Shown one piece after another: positions 17,042 through 25,830 of a stretch of DNA of 64,000 nt; the first letter of the stretch is position 1, and every line of letters begins with the position of its first letter. The notes under the pieces are model-generated. The model was not told the origin of the DNA, made no database searches, and saw nothing but the letters and a program-made list of their open reading frames with translations. The position numbers and the translations under genes were made by a program. Source of the stretch: Photobacterium sanguinicancri. Its GTDB lineage: Bacteria > Pseudomonadota > Gammaproteobacteria > Enterobacterales > Vibrionaceae. The DNA lies in NCBI RefSeq assembly GCF_024346675.1, contig NZ_AP024850.1, forward strand, positions 2,294,001 through 2,358,000. The letters run 5' to 3'.

Positions 17042-17095
17042 CCCGTTAAAACGAGTATCTAGATTGTATTACCTACCGATATTCATGCATACAAA

Positions 17096-17119
17096 AAAGC
17101 CAGCAATTAAGCTGGCTTC
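17096..17119 (+). terminator. Terminator after the kinase gene
   Basis: Stem AAGCCAGC / GCTGGCTT with an A run before and a short T-rich tail after, 55 bases downstream of the kinase stop. Confidence 0.7.
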
Positions 17120-17264
17120 TTTAAAGATGGCGGAGCGCTTTAGGTATGGCGGATTTGATTCAAAGCCTTTATGCGCCTTCGGCACGGGCAATGTGCTTTC
17201 GCTTCGCTCAGGTGAACCCTGATCTAGGGTTCGGCACCCTATCTCTAGTCATAAAATTCAGACG

Positions 17265-17296
17265 AAAAAAAACCGCTGAAATTTCAGCGGTTTTTT
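17265..17296 (-). terminator. Terminator of tRNA-Ser copy 2
   Basis: Same palindrome AACCGCTGAAATTTCAGCGG plus TT (17271-17292) with flanking A and T runs as after the first copy. Confidence 0.85.
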
Positions 17297-17302
17297 CTAA
17301 TG

Positions 17303-17392
17303 TGGCGGAGAGATAGGGATTTGAACCCTAGGACGGGATAAACCGCCGCCGGTTTTCAAGACCGGTGCTTTCGACCACTCAGCCATCTCTCC
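17303..17392 (-). tRNA. tRNA-Ser (anticodon UGA), copy 2
   Basis: Ninety bases including CCA, the same as the copy at 2086-2175 over the mature sequence: class II long variable arm, anticodon TGA, T loop GGTTCAAATCC. It has its own promoter and terminator. Confidence 0.97.
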
Positions 17393-17401
17393 ATGGGGCG
17401 T

Positions 17402-17430
17402 ATATTACGAACATCGGAGGATGCTGTAAA
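17402..17430 (-). promoter_or_regulatory. Sigma-70 promoter of tRNA-Ser copy 2
   Basis: On the minus strand, -35 TTTACA, 17-base spacer and -10 TAATAT, with the mature tRNA starting about ten bases later. Confidence 0.7.
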
Positions 17431-17576
17431 GCCCAAATACACCAATCGATGTAATTTTATACAACCAAATCAGACTTTTACGCACGAGACATCCTTTGTT
17501 ATCATTAAATTAACCACGGCAAATAAATGATAACAATTTACTCAGTAAGCACGGAGCTCAATTCGCCACATCATAC

Positions 17577-17612
17577 AAAAAAGGCAGCATCACCTAAGTA
17601 ACACTGCCTTTC
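17577..17612 (-). terminator. Terminator of the purA paralogue
   Basis: On the minus strand the stem AAGGCAG / CTGCCTT (17604-17610 with 17581-17587) is followed by TTTTTTG, 28 bases after the stop codon. Confidence 0.75.
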
Positions 17613-17639
17613 TCTTACTGCTAATTTGCAGTCAACTTA

Positions 17640-18896
17640 TTAACGCATGATCATTTGTTCACGACCAGGGCCAACCGATACCATTTTTACAGGTACGCCC
17701 ATCAGTTCTTCAATGCGTAATACGTAAGCTTGCGCTGCTTTCGGTAACTCTTCGAATTTGCGGCACGACGTGATGTCTTCATTCCAACCTTCCATTTGCT
17801 CATAAACAGGCGCCAAAGAGGCAGTTTGTGGCCAAATTGGGTTTTCACTGTGATCACCGTCGTAACCCACACAGATTTTCAGATCTGTCAGACCACTTAA
17901 GCAGTCCACTTTTGTTAGAGCGATCTCTGTAGCTGCTTGGATCTCAACACCATTACGGGTTGCAACTGCATCAAAGTAACCCATATCACGTGGGCGACCC
18001 GTGGTTGCACCAAACTCGTTAGCAGCTTCACGGAAAGCATCTTGCTCTTCCATTGCTGTAACCAAAGTACCTGTGCCTACAGATGAACTAAATGCTTTAG
18101 CTACTGCGATAACACATTCAGGGCGAAGTGCAGGTAAACCACTGCCAATACCTGCATATGTTGAGATAACATTTGATGATGTTGTCCACGGGTATTCTCC
18201 GTAAACCAAATCACGGCCCGCACCTAGCTGCGCTTCAAACAATAGGTTTTCACCTTTAGCTTGTAGTGCTTTAAGCGGTTGCGTTACGTTACAAATCGCA
18301 TCGCGCCAAGGTGCAGACACGTCAAGTAACCACTGGGTCATTTCTTCTGCTGTTTGCTCAAACTTAAACGATGGGTACAAAGCTCTAAGCTGTGGAAGTT
18401 TCCAATCCATCATGAATTGAATACGTTCAAGCAATACTTCAGGCTGTTGTAACCAACCCACTAAGATGCCTTTTTTCATAACGCGGTCGCCGTATGCAGG
18501 TGCAATACCTTGACGCGTTGAACCATAAGCACCATCGCCTAAACGTTCTTCTTCTAATGTATCTTCAAGAGCATGAAGCGGTAAACACAGTGTTGCACGA
18601 TCTGAAATACACAGATTCACTTTTACGCCAGCAGCTGCCACTTCTTCGATTTCTTTGGTTAGATGCTCTGGGCTAATTACCATGCCTGGGCCCAAAACCG
18701 CTAAACAATCAGGGTTAAATACGCCGCTTGGTAGTTGGTGTAATTTGAATGTACCTAAGTCATTCACTACAGTGTGACCTGCGTTATTACCACCTTGGAA
18801 ACGGATGCTTGCCGAAGCTTTCTCTGCCAAGAAATCAACGATACGGCCTTTGCCTTCATCACCCCAGTTAGCACCAACAACAACGATAGACGACAT
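17640..18896 (-). CDS. purA: Adenylosuccinate synthetase, divergent second copy (PurA2-type)
   Basis: A 418-residue protein. It would catalyse IMP + aspartate + GTP to adenylosuccinate in AMP synthesis. GTP loop NWGDEGKGR keeps the catalytic Asp; NNAGHTVV keeps the catalytic His; TTSSN, NEFGATTGRPR and LTKVDCLSG match the IMP- and GTP-binding stretches. Departures from the housekeeping enzyme: FEGAQG is replaced by FEAQLGAGRD, the T-G-R-G-I-G-P loop reads STRQGIAP, and the protein is about 15-20 residues shorter. It stands apart from purine or hflX-type neighbours and is divergent from a LysR gene. Photobacterium genomes carry a second purA of this kind. It is not a PurZ, which has Ser for the catalytic Asp. 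Confidence 0.92.
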   Translation of the reverse strand: MSSIVVVGANWGDEGKGRIVDFLAEKASASIRFQGGNNAGHTVVNDLGTFKLHQLPSGVFNPDCLAVLGPGMVISPEHLTKEIEEVAAAGVKVNLCISDRATLCLPLHALEDTLEEERLGDGAYGSTRQGIAPAYGDRVMKKGILVGWLQQPEVLLERIQFMMDWKLPQLRALYPSFKFEQTAEEMTQWLLDVSAPWRDAICNVTQPLKALQAKGENLLFEAQLGAGRDLVYGEYPWTTSSNVISTYAGIGSGLPALRPECVIAVAKAFSSSVGTGTLVTAMEEQDAFREAANEFGATTGRPRDMGYFDAVATRNGVEIQAATEIALTKVDCLSGLTDLKICVGYDGDHSENPIWPQTASLAPVYEQMEGWNEDITSCRKFEELPKAAQAYVLRIEELMGVPVKMVSVGPGREQMIMR

Positions 18897-19102
18897 AATT
18901 AACTCTCCTTAAAAGCGAAGACATCATGCTATGCCTCATCAAGCAATAAGAGAAATTAATAATTGTTATTAGCCTAATAAGAATTCCATATGACCTTTTG
19001 CTTGCCATCCGATAGAATATGTTCAATGAATACACACAGTTTGTCGTGATTTCGCTAAAATCGGCAATATTAATCACAGTTGAATAACGGTAAGGATCTC
19101 AT

Positions 19103-19999
19103 ATGCTTGACCTACATTGGCTAAACACTTTCGTCACATTAGCTCGGCTTGAACACTTCGGGAAGACAGCCACAGAGCTTCACATGACACAGCCAAATGT
19201 TAGCTTACATATCAAGCAGTTAGAGAAAACAACGCGTGTTAAATTAATTGAGCGAAACCCTTTTCGCCTCACTCAAGCGGGTGAGCGTCTACTGAAAAGT
19301 GCACAACGTTCACTACAAGAGTTACAAGTTTGTCAGGCCGATCTCAACGCCATTAACGACATGAGTCAAGGGACCGTCTCCATTGCTGCAAGTGACATTA
19401 TTTCTCGCTTATTACTCATTAAACCTTTTCAATCTTTTAAGCGAGAGTTCCCTGGCATTGATTTATCTTTATTTAACACGACCTCGACACAAGCGGCAGC
19501 ATTAGTTAAAAGTGCTAAGGCTGATCTCGGTTTTGTTATTGCCCAAAAGGAAAGTCAGCCTTTGCACTTTACTGAATTACGGCAAGTTCGATGGTGTGCT
19601 TTAGGTGATGGATTACATGCATGGCAACAACAAGCCAACAGCCATGACTGTACTCTGTCTGATGAAGTGCCTACATTAATATTACTTGGCCACGATACTC
19701 GAACACGTGATCTTATCGATCTGGCGTTACCCAGTTTACAATTACCCAAATATCGCATTATGGAAGTAGGTAGTGTTGACGCTCAAATCGACTGGGCTGA
19801 AGCAGGTTTTGGGATTGCTATTGTGCCAGCGTTCTCGCTTCACCCTAAGCTTAATCTGAAAAGTACAATCACCCCATTACCTGATTTTCCTACCACCAGC
19901 TTAGGCTATATCGTTAGACAAAATCAGGTGTTATCGCGTGCCATTAAACAGCTTCTACAATGGGTAGGCGAAGAAATAACGAACTCTCAGCACAGCTGA
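19103..19999 (+). CDS. LysR-family regulator divergent from the purA paralogue
   Basis: A 298-residue protein of standard LTTR length. The N-terminal winged helix-turn-helix (LHWLNTFVTLARLEHFGKTA, then MTQPNVSLHIKQLEKTTRVKL) is typical. The rest is a substrate-binding-like effector domain (SIAASDIISRLLLI..., EVGSVDAQIDWAEAGFGIAI). AAGG lies eight bases before the ATG. Divergent transcription over a 206-base shared region makes the adjacent adenylosuccinate synthetase its most likely target. The inducer is unknown. Confidence 0.93.
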   Translation: MLDLHWLNTFVTLARLEHFGKTATELHMTQPNVSLHIKQLEKTTRVKLIERNPFRLTQAGERLLKSAQRSLQELQVCQADLNAINDMSQGTVSIAASDIISRLLLIKPFQSFKREFPGIDLSLFNTTSTQAAALVKSAKADLGFVIAQKESQPLHFTELRQVRWCALGDGLHAWQQQANSHDCTLSDEVPTLILLGHDTRTRDLIDLALPSLQLPKYRIMEVGSVDAQIDWAEAGFGIAIVPAFSLHPKLNLKSTITPLPDFPTTSLGYIVRQNQVLSRAIKQLLQWVGEEITNSQHS

Positions 20000-20077
20000 T
20001 CCAGCCTTTTCCGCTTAGCTTAAATGAACGCACTTATTATCTGAAATCAGGGGTTGGTATTTATGTATACATACATT

Positions 20078-20122
20078 TCAGGTCAGGTCAGGTCAGGTCA
20101 GGTCAGGTCAGGTCAGGTCAGG
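20078..20122. repeat. Nine tandem TCAGG pentanucleotides
   Basis: Perfect, uninterrupted (TCAGG)9 between two convergent genes, directly before the terminator of the minus-strand glycosyltransferase gene. It lies outside all coding frames, 79 bases beyond the LysR stop. Confidence 0.98.
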
Positions 20123-20125
20123 GAT

Positions 20126-20149
20126 AAAAAAGCCCCAAGGAAAAGGGGC
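20126..20149 (-). terminator. Terminator of the glycosyltransferase gene
   Basis: On the minus strand GCCCC, an eight-base loop, GGGGC and then TTTTTT, about 50 bases after the stop codon. Confidence 0.85.
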
Positions 20150-20195
20150 AAAGGGTACTGATATTATCTTTGGCTATTATTCGGAAAAATCAGGT

Positions 20196-21479
20196 TCAAA
20201 AAGTAACCGTTTGTGGTTGCTTCATTTTGACGATCCACTCTTTGACAGCGGCGGGTGACATTAATTTTGGGTCGCCTAAATCAGCATCATCAGCGTCTGC
20301 TAATTCAATGGGCAAGACATTAATAATAGCTTCAAGATCTTCATGTGACTTCACTTCTTGATCAAATACACTCGCCATCGTGAGATCATGCTCAGCATGA
20401 CGTGCGCGAACAGCTTTCACTAAACCATCTAGCAAGGTGTACCAGGTTGTCATCGGGCCTTGAACGACTGACGCTGATTCTGCTGCTGAATCAATAAAAG
20501 CAAAAGGAATCGTCGCAATAGGTTGCTTCATTTGCATTGCCGCTAAAATCCAATCTGTATCAAACGAAAAATCATATACCGTTGGCTTTTTAATGATCTC
20601 TTTTAATACACCTGCGCCATAAAGTTTGAACGCGGCTTGTGTATCTTTGATCCCTTTTGAAAAGATCTCTTGCCCTATCATTCGTTGCATATGACGCAAC
20701 GTTTTTATACCCACACCCCAACGCTCTTCTTGTTTAATCAGAATTGAATCTGGGTGCTTACGATTGCCCAAAATAACATGGTGATGATTTGAGATGAATG
20801 GCTTGAGTAATAAGCCTAACTGACCAAGATGAACGGAGTTATCGGCATCGGTATACACGACACACTCAACGCCATCTGCAAGGGCTGTTTGACAACCATA
20901 AATAATAGCGCCACCTTTTCGAGAGTCGTCAACCGATGCTAAATTTTTTAACGGGCCATCAGCCGCAGGTAGTGCATCCGACAATTTCAGCACCTTCACT
21001 TGCTGTGAGTTGACACTGCCTTTAGCAATCTTATTTGCGATGTTATAACTGTTATGCGGACAACCATCATCAACGGGGTATAAAATCCAATCAACAACCG
21101 TTCCCTGTGTAACCCAGTTCAGTTGTTCTATTTTAACTCGAAGTGAATCTTCGCCATGTGGATTCGTCGCGTCTTTCATATTCAAACGGTTATGTTCACC
21201 CCACATAGCAAACACCACACCAACAGTGACAGGTTTAGTCACTGTGAGTAAATAGCGACGAGACTCTACAAGTTTCACTGCTAATTTAAATTCAAGCGGA
21301 CAGTTAGGTTGAGCGGCAATCTCCTGATATCGCCCTATTGTTACATCTTTCAAGCAATACAAGGTGTTCGCTAGTTTCAGCAACTTATGCTGATGAGTCG
21401 CCTCTGTCAGATCAAAATAGTCACTCGCTGAAAGTAGCACCTGTTGAATCACTTTCTCCGATACAGTCATCTCGCTCAT
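20196..21479 (-). CDS. Family 2 glycosyltransferase-like protein (DPM/GT-A fold)
   Basis: A 427-residue protein. The GT-A core starts near residue 85. YPVDDGCPHNS supplies the nucleotide-binding Asp pair; VVYTDADNSVHLGQ supplies the metal-binding DxD. The later KGIKDTQAAFKLYGAGVL and DFSFDTDWILAAMQMKQPIA fit the acceptor region of dolichyl-phosphate-mannose-synthase-like GT2 enzymes. There are no membrane helices. The first about 80 residues are a helical extension. ATG 21479 is used; an ATG three codons later has the better RBS spacing (AAGG then nine bases). Monocistronic, with its own terminator. Acceptor and sugar are unknown. Confidence 0.85.
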   Translation of the reverse strand: MSEMTVSEKVIQQVLLSASDYFDLTEATHQHKLLKLANTLYCLKDVTIGRYQEIAAQPNCPLEFKLAVKLVESRRYLLTVTKPVTVGVVFAMWGEHNRLNMKDATNPHGEDSLRVKIEQLNWVTQGTVVDWILYPVDDGCPHNSYNIANKIAKGSVNSQQVKVLKLSDALPAADGPLKNLASVDDSRKGGAIIYGCQTALADGVECVVYTDADNSVHLGQLGLLLKPFISNHHHVILGNRKHPDSILIKQEERWGVGIKTLRHMQRMIGQEIFSKGIKDTQAAFKLYGAGVLKEIIKKPTVYDFSFDTDWILAAMQMKQPIATIPFAFIDSAAESASVVQGPMTTWYTLLDGLVKAVRARHAEHDLTMASVFDQEVKSHEDLEAIINVLPIELADADDADLGDPKLMSPAAVKEWIVKMKQPQTVTF

Positions 21480-21799
21480 CCTTTAGTCCTTGTGAGAATT
21501 AGTCACCTAAAAGCGAAGCTAAACAAACAATCGATCAGCAATATGTTGCCTATAGGGTCTATTTAAAGACTAGTAACCATATGCAACTAAGCCAAATAAA
21601 TGTCTGCTTTTATTTGCTCTAATGTAGAGGTTTTTCTAAAGATGAGATCTAAGCTCACTCTCTTGCTTAGAGGATGAAATATATAGGGAATTATCAGGCA
21701 TGAAGGACAAGTCAGCCGTGCTCTGACGGCACTTCCAGAGCCTTATTGAGGCTTGGTCTAAACGATAAATTAAGCGGTTTAATTACTTTTCTTTACCAC
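21480..21799. other. Gap between polysaccharide operon end and glycosyltransferase gene
   Basis: It carries two small hairpins (around 21710-21736 and 21741-21758) that could end the minus-strand polysaccharide operon, although neither has a T run, plus the promoter region of the glycosyltransferase gene. No gene seen. Confidence 0.45.
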
Positions 21800-23002
21800 T
21801 CATTCACTCTCCACAGTGATAGGAGCAAAGCTTCGACGCTGTAGTGGCGTTACTGTCACGTCTTCTAATGTCGCAAGGTTTCCTTTTGCCATTGGATTTT
21901 GCATCTTATTTGGTGCAGGGACTAGCTCTAATGCACCTTGATTAGGCGCTTTTTCTGTTAGTTCTTTTCCTTTACTAGCTTGTTCGTTAAATGAAATTTC
22001 ATCTATGGGTAATACGACGACATTGCTGACTGCATCTTGTTGTTCAACCTGAGGATCACTTTTAGTCTGAACAAGATTAGGATTAGCGGGGATCACCGGT
22101 GCTTCAAGTGCTCTGGCTGGTGTCATCGATGCCGCCATTTGTGATCCACTGACCTTGTTTCTTTGTTCTACCTTACCTTGCTCTGTTTGTTTTGCGTCTT
22201 GGTTTTGTATTTGGTTAAGTGCCCCATCCACTGTAGATACATTTGCCTCAGACGAATCAGGTACTGTCGGTAATTCAGGAGCAGAAGTGACTATGGGTTG
22301 AAACTGCTTATTTTGAGTAAAGCTATTATTTAAACCGCTGAGCTTTTTCCCCGAAGATGATGGTGGTTGATATCCAACTTGTGGTTTAGTCCCAGATAAG
22401 TTCACTGACGATGAGCCTACTTGCTGACGATCAACTAAACCAAGTTGAGGGCTGGTAAATGAAAAGAAATTTAATTTTTCATCCCAAGCTTGCAGTGTAT
22501 CCAATTCATTTTGCCAATGTTCGTCGATGGTTGCGGTAAAGTCATTGATCTGAAGTTGAGTTGATAACTGCGTGTTAGCCGCTTCATAACGCATATGGAG
22601 CTTTTGCTTCATCTGATCCCAGTTAGTTCCCCCTGTCATAAAGTAGCGCATGCTATCTGCCCAATATTGATAAGCCTTCGCGCTGTTAGTTTTGTCCGCC
22701 GCAATAGCCGCCAATGCTTCAGCAAGCCCCGCATATTGCCACATATTTTTACGGCCAAGCTTGGCTTCTGAACTTAAAAAAAGAATAGATAAACGATGGT
22801 ACTGTTCAGCCGCTTGTTTATAACGACCAGATTTAGCCAAGAATGTCGCCTTACTGTATAAACTGATTTCAACATCGACAGGTGAAGCAATAACAGCACG
22901 TATGGGCACCAAAACAGTCAGTAAGCACAAAATGAGAAAGCCAGTTTTTCCGCGTATTTTAACTAAATCAGACGTAATTAAATTCTGTATGAATAAGCTC
23001 AT
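21800..23002 (-). CDS. TPR-like periplasmic protein, last gene of the polysaccharide operon
   Basis: The start is placed at ATG 23002, where ATGA overlaps the upstream stop and GGAG lies eight bases before; an ATG at 23023 is in frame but lies inside the upstream gene. It gives 400 residues. A hydrophobic signal or anchor (FLILCLLTVLVPIRAVIA) comes first, then a helical-repeat region (YSKATFLAKSGRYKQAAEQY...WADSMRYF) of TPR type. A long Gln/Pro/Ser/Asn-rich, probably disordered tail follows. TPR proteins of this kind are scaffolds in exopolysaccharide secretion; that role is inferred from context. Confidence 0.82.
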   Translation of the reverse strand: MSLFIQNLITSDLVKIRGKTGFLILCLLTVLVPIRAVIASPVDVEISLYSKATFLAKSGRYKQAAEQYHRLSILFLSSEAKLGRKNMWQYAGLAEALAAIAADKTNSAKAYQYWADSMRYFMTGGTNWDQMKQKLHMRYEAANTQLSTQLQINDFTATIDEHWQNELDTLQAWDEKLNFFSFTSPQLGLVDRQQVGSSSVNLSGTKPQVGYQPPSSSGKKLSGLNNSFTQNKQFQPIVTSAPELPTVPDSSEANVSTVDGALNQIQNQDAKQTEQGKVEQRNKVSGSQMAASMTPARALEAPVIPANPNLVQTKSDPQVEQQDAVSNVVVLPIDEISFNEQASKGKELTEKAPNQGALELVPAPNKMQNPMAKGNLATLEDVTVTPLQRRSFAPITVESE

Positions 23003-24384
23003 TTGAACGTCTCCACTAAGCATCTTCCAGGGTGGTCAAATCGAGAATTAAACTTAACATCACGGTATTCCAGTGCTTTATTCGGCTGATAGAGTTTACC
23101 GTTAGCTTTATATAACAATGCTTCCAATACACCGGCATTGGTATTCAATGTAATACTTTTTTCATAACCACTCGTAAGTTCATAGCGCCCTTCGTACCAC
23201 CCACGGTCTGCATCATATAACTCTCGAACCAAGACCATTAATCTATCGGTATAGTCTGTTTTCCAGAGTGTCCACATTTGAAAGGCAGCCTGAGTCGAAA
23301 TCAAAGCCAGTTCATCGTGGTCGCTACCATCTTCAGCCACCGTAATCCAAGGGGTGCCCAATGCATAAATACTGTCATAAACAAAATACGGAGCACCACT
23401 CACAACATGTGAACCTCGCGCGGTATATATCCGTTCTTTATCCCATCTAGATTCTTGTACGCGGTAGAGCGAATCAGCCATTGCGGCTAAAGTGTCATTA
23501 GTATGCTTCGCATCACTACTCGTATTATCGTTAATGTCATCCCAGTTAAACTCAAGCCCAAGCTTCAAGAATGGATTACTATAAACAGGGCGAAGTACGT
23601 CGTAATCACGCGGATCACGGCCGTCAAACATAATATCAATACCGTTAATGGTGATCACTTCGTAGGGGTCTAAACGCATCGCTTTTTGTGGCACAACTTG
23701 CCAATCAAGGTAGCCATACGACGTGTACTCTTCTATCCCTAAACGGCCTTCTTTATAGCGAAAGATTTGCCCATCATCTTTCACTACTCCGCCGTATAAT
23801 TCGCCTTCATTTGTTACCAGCTCACAGAAATTCCACCGTAAAACGGCCTTATCGATATATTCTGAAAATTCAGGGTTACGTTGTTTGGTCATGGCGAGAA
23901 CAATAAGCAAACGACCAACATCAATCGATGACCAACCAATGTCTTTTGGTTGGTTACCATAATCGACCATTTGACCTGTGGTGGTGTTGTAGACTTTATT
24001 TGGCACACCGATAGAACTCAAAGGCATTTTATTTAGAAAATTTAAGACTAACGATAATCGCTCGTCATGTTCTTTACTGGTAATAAATTCAAATTCTTGT
24101 GCCGCCATCAGCGCAACTAAATAATCAGCTAATGACGACATATTTGTTGAAGGGTAATTATCAATCGAATTAACCAAGCCCGTTTGCAATTGGGTATTAT
24201 TTTCTACATATACCCATGCAGTTTGAGCCCAAGCTAATTCTTGCTCAGTTAATTCACCATAACGCCCTTGTCTTAACACTTGGGAGGTGTTCATTGTTGT
24301 TAAACCATCTTGCACGCCCTGATACACCACCCCACAAGAAGTTAGTGCCAACAGCGAGCATGCAATAAGTCCCTTTCTCAACAT
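22999..24384 (-). CDS. DUF3131 lipoprotein c
   Basis: A 461-residue protein with lipoprotein signal MLRKGLIACSLLALTSCGVV. The DUF3131 domain covers most of the chain: ELAWAQTAWVYVENNTQLQT then GLVNSIDNYPSTNMSSLADY, DIGWSSIDVGRLLIVLAMTK, LRWNFCELV, EGRLGIEEYTSYGYLDW, SGAPYFVYDSIYALG, and a C-terminal RGWYEGRYE...TLNTNAGVLEALLYK. These are the (alpha/alpha) barrel-like landmarks of the family, which is linked to glycan synthesis loci. Catalytic activity is not established. Third of three tandem paralogues. Overlaps the next gene by four bases. Confidence 0.92.
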   Translation of the reverse strand: MLRKGLIACSLLALTSCGVVYQGVQDGLTTMNTSQVLRQGRYGELTEQELAWAQTAWVYVENNTQLQTGLVNSIDNYPSTNMSSLADYLVALMAAQEFEFITSKEHDERLSLVLNFLNKMPLSSIGVPNKVYNTTTGQMVDYGNQPKDIGWSSIDVGRLLIVLAMTKQRNPEFSEYIDKAVLRWNFCELVTNEGELYGGVVKDDGQIFRYKEGRLGIEEYTSYGYLDWQVVPQKAMRLDPYEVITINGIDIMFDGRDPRDYDVLRPVYSNPFLKLGLEFNWDDINDNTSSDAKHTNDTLAAMADSLYRVQESRWDKERIYTARGSHVVSGAPYFVYDSIYALGTPWITVAEDGSDHDELALISTQAAFQMWTLWKTDYTDRLMVLVRELYDADRGWYEGRYELTSGYEKSITLNTNAGVLEALLYKANGKLYQPNKALEYRDVKFNSRFDHPGRCLVETFK

Positions 24385-24406
24385 CTACATCCCTTTATTT
24401 GAGAAA

Positions 24407-25804
24407 TTATTTCTTATTAAGTGTTTTTCTTGGCAAACACTGTCCTTCATAACCAAACGGTGATTCCAATGCTTTATCCCATAAACTAACAGGCGGGTTG
24501 TCTAAATACGTCAACAACTTACCTTCTTGTTTATAAAGTAATATTTCCAATGTAATCCCGTTATTGTTCGAGGTAAAGGTGTTAATTAATCCCGTACCAT
24601 TTTCAAACATTCCCTCGTAAAATCCTTTTTCACGATCGTAAAGGTTCGAAATATGGTCAAACACTAAATCAGTATATTCGGTGTCCCATAACACCCAAAG
24701 ACCCATTGCACCTTTAACAGCGACAGCTGAGTATTGCGGTAAATACTCACCCACTTCAGAAATGGTATTCCAAGCATAGCCATCAGTGTAAATCGTGTCA
24801 TAGACGAAGTAAGGCGCACCTGCTAACTGGTGTTCTGTACGCGCGGTGATAATACCGGTTGCTTCATATCTAGCTTCTTGAACACGGTAAATTTGAAGCG
24901 CAAATTCCGCCATCCATTCATTGGAGTAGTTTGAATCATGCGGTGTTTTATCAGATGTTAAATCCCATCCCATTTCAACGCCATCAAGCACAAAGCTTTC
25001 TGTTACTACATAGCTGTGCGCCTTTAGTTTTCGCGGATCTCGGGTGTCATAAGGTATGTCGTAACCATACAAGTTTATGGTGCTATAAGGCTCTGGCATC
25101 GAAGCTTGACTGGTATCAAAGCCCCATAACTGGAAACCTTTTGCAGCGTATTCTTCATAACCTAAGCGCCCTTCCTGTAAGTACTGAACTGGCTTGTCTT
25201 TCTCAAGCAATGCACCAAACATGGTGCCTGTTTCATCAACAACATTACAGAAATTCCAGCGTAGTACCGCCGAATCGATACCAGTACTATATTCTGGATA
25301 ACGGTTTTTAATTATATGAAGCCAAATTAACAACCGACCTAAATCAAGCGCCGAGTAGCCTATTTCGCCCGGTTGGTTACCATAATCCACCATGGCAGCG
25401 GTTTGGGTGTTATAAGCTTTGTTCGGCAGTTCTCCTTTAAAGAGCTGCATCGTATTAAGTGTTGTCAAAAAACGAATTAGACGGCGGTCAAACTCTTCTT
25501 TTTCAATGATCCCCAATTCAAGCGCACTTGTCATACCTGCGAGATACGAAGCAGCATCCCACCATGTGACTGATGGGTAGTTATTTACCGCGTTCACTAG
25601 ACCTGTCGATTCTTGAAAGTTATTTTCAAAATACTTCCAAGCAATCCGAGCCATATCCATTTCTTTTTCCGTCAGCTTACCATGACGAGGTTTAGGCACA
25701 TCCCAGTGGTTAGGTCGCTCGATAATTTCATCCGACAAACTACTGTATTTATTACCGCAACCAGCCGCCAATAGTCCCATCAGGCAAACAATGATATAAC
25801 GCAT
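24407..25804 (-). CDS. DUF3131 lipoprotein b
   Basis: A 465-residue protein with lipoprotein signal MRYIIVCLMGLLAAGCGNKY. It has the same landmarks as its neighbours: AWKYFENNFQESTGLVNAVN, IGYSALDLGRLLIWLHIIKN, LRWNFCNVV, EGRLGYEEYAAKGFQLWG, AGAPYFVYDTIY, GFYEGMFENG and NGITLEILLYKQEGK. The conserved acidic positions (EGRLGYEEY, YDTRDPRK) are kept. Twenty-two bases separate it from paralogue c and 26 from paralogue a. Confidence 0.92.
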   Translation of the reverse strand: MRYIIVCLMGLLAAGCGNKYSSLSDEIIERPNHWDVPKPRHGKLTEKEMDMARIAWKYFENNFQESTGLVNAVNNYPSVTWWDAASYLAGMTSALELGIIEKEEFDRRLIRFLTTLNTMQLFKGELPNKAYNTQTAAMVDYGNQPGEIGYSALDLGRLLIWLHIIKNRYPEYSTGIDSAVLRWNFCNVVDETGTMFGALLEKDKPVQYLQEGRLGYEEYAAKGFQLWGFDTSQASMPEPYSTINLYGYDIPYDTRDPRKLKAHSYVVTESFVLDGVEMGWDLTSDKTPHDSNYSNEWMAEFALQIYRVQEARYEATGIITARTEHQLAGAPYFVYDTIYTDGYAWNTISEVGEYLPQYSAVAVKGAMGLWVLWDTEYTDLVFDHISNLYDREKGFYEGMFENGTGLINTFTSNNNGITLEILLYKQEGKLLTYLDNPPVSLWDKALESPFGYEGQCLPRKTLNKK

Positions 25805-25830
25805 ACAACACTCCCTATCAAAGCTGCGTT

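Larger units (their letters stand above)
17173..17405 (-). repeat. Long direct repeat, copy 2 (repeat element + terminator + tRNA-Ser)
   Basis: Counterpart of 1957-2187 in the same orientation. The 75-base GC-rich element (17173-17247) differs by about two bases from its partner. The left tRNA-like end of the palindromic element is eroded here (GGCGGAGCGC, 17129 onward), so this copy is the less complete one. Confidence 0.85.

Noticed and set aside
2188..17172. Integrative element or prophage inserted at tRNA-Ser
   Set aside because: No integrase, excisionase or phage gene lies between the tRNA copies, and both tRNAs are complete with own promoters, so site-specific integration is not supported; only repeat-flanked duplication is.
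17640..18896. PurZ (2-aminoadenine pathway) identity for the PurA paralogue
   Set aside because: PurZ enzymes replace the catalytic Asp of GDEGKG with Ser; here the Asp is present.
20078..20122. CRISPR-like repeat
   Set aside because: Five-base units without spacers; a simple microsatellite.
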